Assembly: GCF_030272615.1 (NCBI RefSeq)
Contig: NC_081409.1
Coordinates: 655,746,468-655,810,467, forward strand
DNA length: 64,000 bases
Direction of reading: 5' to 3'
From: Cryptomeria japonica
Lineage: Eukaryota; Streptophyta; Pinopsida; Cupressales; Cupressaceae
This document shows, in pieces, positions 32,622 to 43,183 of the stretch. The notes beneath the pieces are model-generated. The model made no database searches and was not told the DNA's origin. It saw only the letters and a program-made list of their open reading frames with translations. How positions within the stretch are numbered: the first letter of the stretch is position 1; each line of letters opens with the position of its first letter. Position numbers and translations under genes: made by a program.

Positions 32622-34297
32622 TGGTGTAGGAGCACCCAAGACAAAATTGGCCACCATGAGGCCATAATAAATATTTATGATATATTAAGTCTATAAGGTT
32701 AAAATCAAAATTTTATATTTTAAACATGGATAATAATTCCATTTGGAGTCATCAAACTCATGTAATGAGTCATTTTGTAATAAGTTGTCAAAATTGCCAT
32801 GTTGGGCAAATAATGTCAAAATGAGTAATGTAATGGGGTCCAATGGGTAGAATAGGTTTTTAATGAAAATTTTAAGTCTCATAGGGTCTTGTGTGACCAT
32901 GTTAATATAATAAAGTTTATTATAAAGTGTCAAGTTGCAAAACTATTAAAGATCTTGTCAATTGACAACTAAAAGTGTCAATTTGACAATAAATTAAAAT
33001 TGTAAAAACCCAAAAGTGGTTGTATGGGTGGTTAAGAGTTGGTTTTAAGTTTCCATGAAGGGAAGAGGTTTAAATATGTTTTTTATGATCCAAAATGAAG
33101 GGTAGAGGGTTGGATTTTCTTGGCATTGTAAGAGTTTGGGGTTTGGCAATAAAAATACAAGGTTTTCCTTGCAATTTTGGTCTAAAATCTGGACTTTATT
33201 GGTCTGAAACTCTTCTTCTTTGCTTCATTTTTTTATTGGAAATGGATATGGAAATGTAGAGGAGTGTTTGTACTATCATTTGATACTATTTTTTAATGTT
33301 TTACATTCAAATATGATATACTTCTATTTGTTGTCCTAAACACTTCTGTGGGTGATTGTTTTAAGGGAGTTTTGAGAGTCCGAATGCAAATGTGACTCGT
33401 TCCACTTTATGTGGTTGGTGTTTCTTGTGGAATGGGTCATGAATATTGTATTATATGTGTCTCTAACCTTACATGTGTAGGTAATAACTTGGAGATGAAG
33501 TTCTAATATCTTAGGATAAGAGATTGAGTGAGGAAAAGCATGAAAATAGAGGCATGAGTATAGCAGCAGAAGATCTACCTTAAGGAGGTACCTTTTTTAT
33601 GTGAAAAAGTGTTAGGGGATGGTAAATTAATGGTTAATACCAAGTTTCAAGATCTAGAAGTGAGATTTGGGGTTTGAACAAGGAGGCCCTAGTTTTTTAG
33701 GCCTAAAAAGGGGGGTTTAGTATCTAACCTATCAAATGATTGTGTATTTTCTTGAAACCTAGAAAATCTATGTTTTTGGAAAATTTTTCAAGACTTTTTT
33801 TTTTTGGAGTTGTGGTTGTACCGTTTGTTGTTACTTGCTTTGGAAAAGAGGGCTAATTGGGCCTAGTTGGTGTGTAGCAGGGTGCTGGTCTGGGTATTTT
33901 GTCCAAAAGATCAATAGTTTATTTTCACATATGCTATGTAACTTCCAAAAGGGTATCCAGATATATATTTATTTTTTCAAGTGTTTTGGTATTATTTTTA
34001 TTAAAGGTTAGATTACCCACTGAATAGGGGTACTAGGGATTGGCCTATTTAGGGACTCGGGTAAGGGTTTGTGATAGAAAAAGTTGATAGGGTGAGTGAA
34101 GCCTATTTGGTAAAGTGGAATAGGGTATTTAGAGACCCTAGGAAGTGTTGGAACAAGTTGGTAAGGTTGAGAGTTCTATTTGGGCATCTTGGTAAAGCCT
34201 AGTGAAGGAAGGTGAATCAAGAAGAGTTGAGTTTTTGAAGAAGAAATAATGATAAGTTGCAATGTGATTGTGGGAGGTTCCATCATGCTCTGTATCA
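32622..34297 (+). repeat. 3' LTR of element E
   Basis: A 1676-bp partner of the 5' LTR, starting TGGTGTAGGAGCACCCAAG and ending CTCTGTATCA, followed by the second target duplication (34298-34302). Confidence 0.9.
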
Positions 34298-34302
34298 CTT
34301 AT

Positions 34303-35320
34303 TCATGATACTCATGTTCATATTGAGTTAGTTGGTTTTGGTCTAGTGATCAGATGCTATCATGTTTGCTTGGAAGCTTGGCTTGTGGTACCGAAGAGGG
34401 TTTCATTGGCAGAGTTTTTGATGAAGATATTTGATGATATGCATAAGTGGTGTTGGTGCATATTTTGGTATGGTTTCAGGATGCTTATGGTGATCATGTT
34501 CGAGACTTGGTGGATGGAGATCATTGCTTTAGCATATGGACTTATATTGGGTCCTAGTCGATCCAGGTTATGGACCGACTTAGTGTAACATGTGGATTGA
34601 ACTTCTCGATACATTTCCGGGATGTCTTATGTGTTGGATATTATTTGTTTGGTCTAAGGCCAGTATGTTTTGTCATTATGTAATTGGTTTATTATCTAGT
34701 GGATGACTTGATTGTTTATGGTCGAGGGTTTGTATATATATGTTGTAAGATCTAATTGTAGATCATCATGGTTATGGTCAAGGGATGTAATGTGCGAATA
34801 ATGTAATATCATTTAGGCAGAGGATTTGGTCGATCATTGGAGATCTAATTGGGTTTATGTAAGAGGATTTAGTCCTCCAGTATTGAGCCTAACTGGAACT
34901 GTACTCGGGCATAGGAGATGCTATCTTTCCACTTCAGTCGTTCTTCTGGATTGTAGTTTGGATTTCTATATAGTTAGTGAGACTCCTTTTGTGATGAGAA
35001 GTGCACTCTAGGGTATTGGCCTTTCTGCAAGTGTAAGCCCCTCAATTGTAATTCACATACTTACTGGAGAAGTATTAGCTGACTATGGGTAGGCTTTCCA
35101 CTATGGTTTTTTCCTTTACCATTTTTTCCACATATAAATCTTGGTGTCATGTGGATGGTATTTATTCTATGATTATTGTTTATTCTTAATTGGTTTAACT
35201 GCTATTCTGGTATTAATGTTTTGGGTTCCAAAATTAAATTTTTAATTGCTAGATGTTCTGGTAATCTATGACAACTGATTCACCACCCCCTTCTTAGTTG
35301 TCTTCTGATTATGTCTAACA
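34303..35320 (+). repeat. 3' LTR of Copia B, second part
   Basis: Continuation of B's 3' LTR after E, sharing GATCAGATGCTATCAT and the ACTGATTCACC end block with the 5' LTR. It ends TCTAACA at 35320. A TATATATA box lies at 34733-34740. An open frame at 34268-34588 is LTR sequence and not called. Confidence 0.8.
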
Positions 35321-35456
35321 AAATCATGTTAGGGAAGATTGATGAAGTTGCCAAGGAGACTGAAAAATATTTTGACAAAATTTTTTCTAGACAATCGGTA
35401 TGGGGTAAATAAGGCTAAAGGGTAGGAATAAATTCATCTGAAAGAATAGAACATGA

Positions 35457-36545
35457 TATCTCAAGTCAATCCGAAAGTTGAGTTGATAACAAATGATACT
35501 TCTAAGCATATAGAGGCCAGTGTGCAAGAATAAGTTGGGGTAGGAGACACAAGGAAAGATGAGGAAGGAAATGACAAGGATGTGAATCCTTTGGTTGTTG
35601 TAGTTGACCCTCCGATCACTGAGGTGAATGCAAAAAAAGAAAAAGTGGATGTCAAGGTTGAAATCAAGACTGAAGTAATTGACACTACAAAGGAAGTAAA
35701 GGGAAAGACAATCATTGATGATCTAGAATTCATTCAAGGTCCTATCAACCTAGATTCCTTGTCACCAAACCAAAAGCTTCAACTTGCATCGTTTGCACAA
35801 GCCAAAACCAATGAAGATATTTTGAAATACCATGTTGAGGATAATATGTTGCTAAATTTGGCAACCGATGTTATTAAGAAGTCGATGCCCTCATTTCAAA
35901 AGGATACTTCAAATACTCTATCCAGGTGATTAAAGAGTTTGATTAGTTCTGTTGACAAAAATTTTGAGTCTTTTGAAAGGTCAGATGAAGAAAAAGTCCT
36001 AAATGAATTTAATGCAAAAAGGCTTTGAAATATGAAAAGAATGATTGTCAAAGATAAAGACACATTGGAAGAATGTGTGAAGAGCATGCAAGGTGCATTA
36101 TCCGCGGGTGGGAATTTGTAAAATTCATGTCTATCTTTGAATAAGTTCACTATAAATATTGAGTAGAAGTCTAAGGTGCATGAGAATGAGCTTGAATGAA
36201 TATCTCAGTCAATTGACTCCTTGCAAGCATCATTGAGTAGTCATGAGTATCAGGTAACATCTCTAGTCAAGAAAATCAGGAGCTGAACCATGATTGAGAG
36301 AAAATAATTTGGAGAGTTAGTGAAGTTAGGAGTCTTATTGCTCCTAAGTTGGAGATTATGCAGAGTGATTTCAAAAGATGCCCAAGATGCTCTGGCTAGT
36401 GGTGATCTGAACGATGTAAAGACAACAGAGGCACAAGATTACTTTCTTAGTGGGTTCATAATTGTATTGGAGAATCTTTAGAAAGGCTGGGATGGTCACT
36501 TAGACTCGTTGAAGAACTCTTATGCTGATATTTTCAAATTTTTGT
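35457..36545 (+). pseudogene. decayed coiled-coil ORF of element F
   Basis: Open piece 35582-35929 (115 aa) has a Lys/Val/Glu-rich start (EKVDVKVEIKTEV) and a more ordered part, GPINLDSLSPNQKLQLASFA. After a stop the text continues with helical, charged pieces such as DTLEECVKSMQGALS and SIDSLQASLSSHEYQVTSL, up to about 36545. No zinc knuckle, protease or polymerase motif is seen. It corresponds in position and style to the ORF of element A (1-1735), where a D-LKPGTNLPNIDSS block resembles INLDSLSP. Possibly an env-like extra ORF of Sire-type Copia elements; unproven. Confidence 0.5.
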
Positions 36546-36751
36546 GAAAATATATGGATTGTGTATCCATACATGTAAATAGAATTTTTGTTTTCGGAAC
36601 TCTACCTTTGTCATTGATGTCAAAGAAGGAGAACAAATGAGTGAAAAAAGTTGATCTTAGGGAGAGATTCTTTGATTCTTTTGAGTCTGGAAGTTTGATT
36701 TTTGTTTTGATCCGATACTTAGTTATTTTTCATTGTGTTGCCATCAATGCC

Positions 36752-36763
36752 AAAGGGGGGGAT
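36752..36763 (+). other. polypurine tract of element F
   Basis: AAAGGGGGGGAT directly before TGTTGGCATGAG. Same GCCATCAATGCC context as A, B and I. Confidence 0.8.
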
Positions 36764-37765
36764 TGTTGGCATGAGACATTGCATTGATGATCAATTATTG
36801 ACATTGATGGCAACTGGCATCTAGTGAGTCAGATATCCAATCCATATTTTTTGATTCCTTCATTCTGGAAGATTGATTGAGGTTCATTGAGGTCTGGTAA
36901 GAAGGACAATGTAACCGACATAGTGTATAGTTTGGTGATCAACGAATTATTTTGGTTTAGTATTTTTCCTTGCAAATATGGGAGATGTATTGTGGATATG
37001 CAATTTACCCTATTCAAAGTTTTTGGCCTTTGGTGTTAAGTTTGGTATTGGTTAGAAGATTCGGTAGACCATTTTTTTTGTATAACAATATTTTGGTGTA
37101 GTAACATGTAAAGATTTGTTGTGAAGATCATGTGATGTAATTTTGATTATTGTTTATGTGTTAAAGGTCAATGAGCCAACATATGGGAAGCATGTGGACA
37201 TCTTTCATTGGTCTAGATATTTTTTTTTGAGTTAGATTGAGCCAACTTGGATTACACATTTCATGTTGCATGTTATGTAGTTTTTAGGCCAACATGGAAT
37301 CAATCTAATTTGATAGTGTGGATATATTAGTTCAATTGATATGATCATTTGACTTGTTATTCATGTTAGAGGAAGCATGTATGAGTGATTGGACATAGTT
37401 TCACTTGTGCAATTGAGAGATATGTGCTCCTGCATGTGACATAACAGAGAAGAACTGAACAAAGAGACAAAACCATGCCAAAAGACTAATTGCACTTAAC
37501 CGGAACTATATTTTGGCATTTGTTGATGCTATCAATTAGTTCATTCAATCAGTTATCATTTGTAATATCTTGTAGGACAATGTGTCCTCTAGGTTGTAGC
37601 CCTTTTCTTTGTATTTGAGTAGTGAGCTCTAGGCAGTGTGCCTAAATGCATGTGCATTTCCCTCTGTAATATTATTATACTCTTTATCACAATATTATAA
37701 TATTGTGGCTCTCAATCCCACTGTGGTTCCCTTTAATCGGGTTTCCATGTAAAAAATATTGGTGT
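36764..37765 (+). repeat. 3' LTR of element F
   Basis: It starts TGTTGGCATGAGACATTG after the polypurine tract. The text CTCTAGGCAGTGTGCC at 37628 matches the LTR of Copia B (about 5510), which shows the families are related. The end is not defined by a partner copy. Confidence 0.6.
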
Positions 37766-38089
37766 TGGTGATCAATGCTTTGATCAGATACAGGTTGCAG
37801 AAGACCAAATTTTAGAAGAGCTAATGTGTCTATTGCAGGGTTTAATTGATCAAAGACTTAAACAAACATTTCATTTAGTTCTTAATTAGGCCTGGATTAA
37901 CTTTCAATTTTATGCAACAACTTGCACCTAGAATCTAATTAGGATTGGAGTAATATCCAATTTCATGCAACAAATTTCATGAAGAAACTGATTAATATTG
38001 GATTAATCTTCAATTTCTCCTACAAATTGCACATAGTCTAATTGGCGATTAATTCATAAAGCAGTTTTTTGATTTGGCTGTTTTTTTAT

Positions 38090-38410
38090 TTGTTTGCATG
38101 TAGCTTTTTTTCATTGCATGTCGCTTTTCTTTGCTTGCATGCTATTTTTTTATTTTTTATCTTTTATTTGCATGTAGCTTTTTTTCGTTGCATGTCACTT
38201 TTTTAGTTGCATGTTTGTTTTTTCATATTGTTTTTTCTTGCATGCTTCTTTTTTACCTATTATTCTTTTAGTTGCATGTTTCTATTTTTCTTTTTGCTTA
38301 CATGTTTCTTTTTAGTTGCATGTTGCCTTTTTTTTTCCTGTTGCTCTTTTTTAGTTGCAGGTTTCTATTTTTCTTTTATTTGCTTGCATGTTTCTTTGTT
38401 GCATATTGTC
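38090..38410. repeat. T-rich TTGCATGT motif array in D
   Basis: About a dozen TTGCATGT or TTGCATGC motifs are separated by T-rich runs of 10-30 bases. The array sits just inside the 3' LTR of D, the same place where H has its minus-strand TAGCGCAT array. The 93-aa Phe/Cys-rich ORF at 38207-38488 is a by-product of this composition. Confidence 0.65.
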
Positions 38411-38660
38411 TTTTTCTGCTCAACTTATAGGTTTTATGTGCTAATAATCATTTTGCGCAACACCTTGGTATTTGCTGGTCAAAGATAATCTCATTGAAAC
38501 TACTGATATATTTGTTGTAAGACACAACCAAAGACTTATATTCGAAACCAAGTGCTTATGATTTCTAGCTTAGTTGCACACTTCATTTTCTAAGGTATAA
38601 ATGAACACCATGTATGCCATGTTTGTTTTTGCATTTGCTTGCATGTTTTAACCTTTAGAT

Positions 38661-38673
38661 AGTAGGGGCTAAA
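38661..38673 (+). other. polypurine tract of element D
   Basis: AGTAGGGGCTAAA directly precedes TGTAGTGTCATAAAATT. The GGGGCTAAA ending matches the tract of element C. Confidence 0.7.
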
Positions 38674-38700
38674 TGTAGTGTCATAAAATTGCGACCCATG

Positions 38701-40149
38701 TGTAGACATATAAAAATGACCATATTCCTAAATGAATATTTTATATATTCATTTCTCTATTTAATTAAATCCAATTTAATTAAATCACCCACATTCCTCT
38801 ATTTAAATTAAGTAAATTACTCAATTTATTTAAATTAAATTCACTAGGCCTCTCTTGACATTTAATGAATAAATCATTTTATTCAATTAAATCCCTTCTA
38901 TCCACTTTTAATTAAATTCAAATTTAATTAAATAGTTTACCCTAAATTGAATAAATCTAATTTATTTGATTTCCCCAAATTGCAACCAAATTGAATTAAA
39001 TTCATTTTATTCAATTAAAACCTATTATCCCTTCATCCACTTGCAAAATCCTACATCTCCCACTTACTTCCTAAACCCTATTCCTAACCCCTTCTAGACT
39101 CTTCTAATCACTTCTAAATTAACCTAACCCATTTCCTAAACTTTGTCACATCCCTAAACAAAGGGAAGTCACTTCTCAAACCCTCAAAGTCTTTGAAAAC
39201 CCTTAAAGGCTTCAACCACTTAACTTTGAAAGTCACCCAAACCATTAATGGTTAACTCAACTCTCTAGCATGGTTAAAGAATTTCCCTAAACTCAACCTC
39301 CATGTAACCCAAGGGTCTCATCAAGCATTTATTGCTTTGACCATGGTTATCCTTAATCCTTTGCATAAGAGTTTATCCTTTGGGTAAAACCTTTATCCAA
39401 TTGGTAATCCTAACTTAACCATAACCCTTACCCCCTAAGATAACCATGAGGTCTTCTCAAGCATTTAATGCTTCCTACCTCCCTTCTCAACCCAGTCTTA
39501 TGTTGACATTTGTCACCATTTCATTGGTGCAAATTGCAAATATGGATTCCCAACTTTCAAACTCAACCCTTGATTAACTCTTTCAATCCTGACCATCCAT
39601 TGCCCTATTTTTGCTATAAATAGAGCTCTCATTCCTCCATTTTCATTGATCCAAGTCTTTAGCATCACACTTATACTAAAATCCATCCAAGCTTTAATAT
39701 ATCATTTGTGCTCATCATTTAGCCTCTCTTTTCAATAGGAATTAATCTAAATATGCATGTTTAGAGTATTTTCCTTATCATTTATCTTAATCATAGACTA
39801 ATATAACATGCTAGGATAGTCTTGCTACTAATCTTGTCATCTTATAACTAGTTTATTGCATTTATAGGATCATGTATAACTTAGGATGCATTTCATCTTA
39901 AAATCAACAAAAGCATCCCTCATTCTTGCATTTGTCATCCCTAAACCACTTTGCTCAGTGATCTGAGAGCAAAGACATTGGTTTGAGGGGCCTTGTGAGA
40001 TAGAGAACCATGGAACCAACCTTGGGAAGCTGAGCCATACTTCATGACTCCATAGCTTGCACCAAGAAGTCCTGTGGTTGTGTGAGAAAGGCTCCTTAGA
40101 CTCCATTTTTCACATATTGAGTTCTATCGACCCGCTTTTCGCGCATACA
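38701..40149 (+). repeat. 5' LTR of element H
   Basis: It starts TGTAGACATATAAAAATG and ends CGCGCATACA, four bases before the primer site. The first 300 bp are rich in AATTAAAT-type repeats. ORFs inside (39870-40106 minus) recur in the 3' LTR and are not genes. Confidence 0.95.
39615..39624 (+). promoter_or_regulatory. TATA box in 5' LTR of H
   Basis: TATAAATAGA in the context TTTTTGCTATAAATAGAGCT, a near-consensus plant TATA box about 915 bp into the LTR. It is identical in the 3' LTR at 55852. Confidence 0.7.
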
Positions 40150-40153
40150 TTTT

Positions 40154-40175
40154 TGGCACCCACCGTGGGGCTCGA
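40154..40175 (+). other. primer binding site of H, tRNA-Lys type
   Basis: The 22-base stretch TGGCACCCACCGTGGGGCTC plus GA complements the 3' end of a plant tRNA-Lys as recalled (GAGCCCCACGGTGGGCG plus CCA), with one mismatch at base 5. Confidence 0.8.
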
Positions 40176-40231
40176 CCCCATATATCAAATCGGTTTTTGA
40201 ATTTAACCACTTTTGTAGGTCTGTGGGAAAC

Positions 40232-40520
40232 AAGAATTAGCGTATGGGAAACATTTCCTAGCACATCCGGTTAATAGTATAACACATCCTATTTTTTGTT
40301 CAACGCGTGGGTTTCATCATCTAGCGCATGACATCCTTAGTTTAGCGCATAGTTCTCACTAACATTTTCCTGTAGGTCTCAGCGCAGGAGAAAAATAGAA
40401 CATCGTATCAGAAAAATAGAACAACACATCAAAAATACATAACAACGCATTAGGGATACAAAGTAGTGCATCACAGCCATCTTGTAGCACTTATAGTCTA
40501 TTCTGTAGCGCATCACAGAC
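40232..40520 (+). repeat. TAGCGCAT motif array, block 1
   Basis: About 13 degenerate copies of TAGCGCATCA (variants TAGTGCATCA, AACACATC, TAGCGTATGG), spaced about 20-30 bp apart. Exact TAGCGCAT occurs near 40321, 40344 and 40503. Spacers are not conserved, so this is a motif array rather than a clean tandem repeat. Confidence 0.7.
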
Positions 40521-42009
40521 ATAAAACAGAGCTAATTTGTAACGGAAATCAAAATTTAGACTTGTAGAAGTCCATGGAATTCATCTTTTTTGCTAACTCA
40601 CTAACTTTTTTTTTTGCAGGTTACTAACATATTGATTGTGTGTTTTAAATCTATTTAGGCTAGAATTAAAAGTAGTTTAAATTTTTACTAACTTTTTAAG
40701 TTAGGCAAAATTCAAATTTCTTTTTTTTTCCTTGTTTAAGTAAAATGGAACTCACTTTCATTTTGGGCAAGTAAAATGAACAACAATCAAAATTTTCTTG
40801 TTTTTCTAGGAGAAAATATATCAATTTGGGCTCTAAAAAGAACAATACAAATTTTCAAATTTTTGCAAAAGGCCTAAAAAGAATTTCACCATCCTTTGGT
40901 GCATAAAAGTATCCACCTTTAAATTTGGGCAAAGTAAAGAAGTCACAAAAGTCAGTTGCAATCAAAGAGGGAAGTTATTCCTCTTTTGCTGATTTTCTTT
41001 TGTTGATCAAATCGAAGTTTTTCTTTGTTGACCAGGTTCTTTTCCTAGATTAGATAATCACTGATTTGAGGAAATAAAATAAACACCATGTTTTTGTGGA
41101 GCAACATCTCCATATAGATCATTAGAAAATCATTGATTTGATAGGATAAAAAGAACAACTTGATTGCTTTGTCTCGAAAGTAGAAGGTATATGCTCTCCC
41201 TTTAATTGGGTGATCAAAAAGCTAGACTACTCTTACACTTTTAGTATTTCAAGCAATAAATCCTTTAGCAGGCCTGCCTTCCCGAGGGGCTGAAATCAAC
41301 TCTTAAAGCCATTTATGGCTGGTGTGAAGGGAATGACCTAAGTGCAAAATGACTTTTATGCCAAGTGTTCCAACCCACTATAATCAAAAGTGGAAAGTGA
41401 CAAAAGTCATTTTCAATGGTTGTGCACAGCGATTAGCCTTCCCCCATTATCCTTGAGATATGTAAAGCCTTTGTTCTAAAGGTTGGGAAGCCTCCTGAGG
41501 GAGTTTATCACTGACGACTGAATAGGAAGCCTGATTACGAACCTTAGAAATAGAAACCTTAAGCCAAGTTAGTAACCAGACATTTGTAATATCATAGTGC
41601 AAGGGTGGGGAAGAATCCGCCCCCGAGATCACTCACCATATATCTCCCAAGATAACTACTCAATTGTGAAGCAATTCACTTTGAGTTAATTTCTGGCAAA
41701 AGGAAAAAAAATGAGCACCCTCTAGGGGGTGACATGGCTTTTTGAGCTGACAGAGTATCGAGACTAGTGGGCTATGGTATTACTTATGACCTTTGAATAA
41801 AGAGTCTTTTTGAAGTGTATTCATTGTAACCAAACCTATTATAATATTAGGGATTTGAACACATCCTCGCAGAATATACACTTATTGTTTAGATTAGGCA
41901 AAATGGTTATTTATTTTGTGCTGTGTTTGCATTTATTACTTCAGAAAATCATCCATCAAAATTGAAAACCTAAGGCAAAACACCAAAATCATAGAAAACA
42001 GTCAAAATA

Positions 42010-42370
42010 GGGCAGTTTAGCGCATAAGAGCAACTTCTTAGCGCTTCAGAACTATCTTTTAGTGCATCAAAAACTATCTTTAGCGTGTAAAGTATTCATA
42101 GTAGTGCTTCATTGAAATCTAGAAACAGTCAGAGACAATAGCGCATCCTGAAAACAACCTAGCGTGTTGAAGCATCAGCTTAGCGCGTAGGAGTCAAAAA
42201 TCAATGCATCAAGTTTATCAGTTAGCGCATGGAAGGCCCATATTAGTGCATGATCTTTTAAACAAAATAGAAAACAAATTTTAGTAGTCTAAAACAGTTA
42301 GTGCGTAGCTGGGGGCAGCTTAGTGCGTGAAGAAATTTCTATAGTGCATTCGGTCTCTGTTTTAGCGTGT
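42010..42370 (+). repeat. TAGCGCAT motif array, block 2
   Basis: About 15 degenerate copies (TAGCGCAT, TAGTGCAT, TAGCGTGT, TAGTGCGT) over 360 bp, same strand as block 1 and about 0.8 kb upstream of gag. Confidence 0.7.
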
Positions 42371-43183
42371 GATCAAACCCAGAAAAACAGTGGGCAAAAC
42401 AGTGGAAAATTTTAAAAATTTAGAAAACATTTTTGAGAGCATCCTTTCATCAGCTTCATCTTCATCAAACCAGAGTATCAAAAACAAAGTGTTAAAAACT
42501 ATTTCTTAAGCAAATTTTGGGTCAAAATAAAAGTTGTCCAGAATCCAAAACTGATCGCACGATAAAACATATCTATCCTATCAAAATTGGGAAACATCAT
42601 CGCAAGTGACGAATAGGTCTTTTATTATCTCACGGATTATATCTCAAAACACTTGTTCAAAATCTCAGGTTGTCAAATCAAGTTTCCATATCGGGAGACT
42701 TTATCCATATCATTTGACACACTTTGTCGTGAAGGGGCATCTAAACCTTCACTTTGATAAAGTAAACTTGAGTTTCCAAAACAAGATCAAATAAATCCAA
42801 AACAAATCAAAGGAAACCATTGAATCACTTATGCATGACCAATCCCCATATTCTGAGAAGAAAGAATATTTATTGTAACACCACGTTGAAGAAACAACAA
42901 CCAAGTTTTTCCAAATTTGTCAAAAGAAATAAATTTTTATACATCAATCGTCAACTTTATATCCATAACAAATCCAACAAATTTGACAAAGAGCCTTTGA
43001 AGACTAGGGTATATTGCCAAAAATCAGCATTCAGTCAAATCATAAACCATGGAGGAAAGATCAATTCGGCATTCTTTCCCGACGAGTGCATCACTTACAA
43101 CATACCCTGATTTGAACCACCAACCCCCGAGCAACATATCGAAGAGGATTTTGTCCCCTTTGTCATAGAAAGTTTCTACTAAA

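Larger units (their letters stand above)
29038..34297 (+). mobile_element. non-autonomous Gypsy-derived element E in LTR of B
   Basis: A 5260-bp element with LTRs 29038-30713 and 32622-34297, each 1676 bp, beginning TGGTG and ending TCA. Target duplication cttat is at 29033-29037 and 34298-34302. The 1.9-kb interior holds a primer site, a decayed protease and a charged ORF, but no gag, RT, RNase H or integrase. LTRs differ by roughly 4-6% (by eye), more than those of C or H. Mobilisation would have needed proteins from another Gypsy element. Its termini and the sequence before the 3' LTR match the array at 57423-64000. Confidence 0.9.
4602..35320 (+). mobile_element. Copia element B, host of insertions C, G and E
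   Basis: A Ty1/Copia retrotransposon with the order LTR, primer site, gag, protease, integrase, RT, RNase H, polypurine tract, LTR. It is interrupted three times. C splits the integrase C-terminal region at 8183/20952 with target duplication tttct. G separates the integrase tail from RT (about 21360-27125). E splits the 3' LTR at 29037/34303 with target duplication cttat. Without the insertions it would be about 7 kb. LTR lengths are about 1227 bp (5') and 1202 bp (3' pieces summed). Integrase before RT fixes it as Copia. All frames are decayed. The 5' edge lacks a clear TGTTGGC start, so a few bases may be missing. Confidence 0.85.
35321..37765 (+). mobile_element. Copia-type element F, 3' part
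   Basis: It begins directly after B's 3' LTR and shows a coiled-coil ORF, an untranslated part, a polypurine tract at 36752 and an LTR from 36764. The 5' LTR, gag and pol are missing, so F was truncated or was the target of B. The architecture equals element A. The right edge at about 37765 is where LTR-like text (GGTTTCCATGTAAAAAATA) gives way to different sequence; it was not confirmed by a partner LTR. Confidence 0.65.
37766..38700 (+). mobile_element. Gypsy element D, 3' interior and LTR start
   Basis: The interior (37766-38673) is AT-rich with no protein-like ORF. It holds two or three degenerate ~60-bp units around ATTAATCTTCAATTT (37880-38060) and a T-rich motif array. A polypurine tract precedes an LTR start TGTAGTGTCATAAAATTGCG at 38674. 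That LTR start and the tract resemble element C (TGTAGCATCGTAAATTG; GGGGGCTAAA), suggesting a related family. The LTR is split by H after 27 bp and resumes at 56392. Confidence 0.65.
40176..43183 (+). other. 3-kb leader of element H
   Basis: A long untranslated leader between primer site and gag. It contains two blocks of TAGCGCAT-like motifs, a middle part (40560-41990) with nothing recognised, and a 96-aa ORF at 42820-43110 of unknown nature, rich in Asn, Lys and Ile. Just before gag, another frame reads PEQHIEEDFVPFVIESFY and stops at 43180, which may be an upstream ORF. Long leaders are known in Ogre-type elements. Confidence 0.6.

Noticed and set aside
35582-35929. A true envelope gene.
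   Set aside because: There is no signal peptide, transmembrane segment or cleavage site; only the position fits, so it is described as an unknown coiled-coil ORF.
38207-38488. 93-aa Phe/Cys-rich ORF that looks like a membrane protein.
   Set aside because: A translation of a T-rich motif array; hydrophobicity reflects TTT and TGT codons.
42820-43110. A 96-aa leader ORF in H as a separate gene.
   Set aside because: It has no domain or relative in the other elements here and is not in frame with gag; it was left in the leader description.
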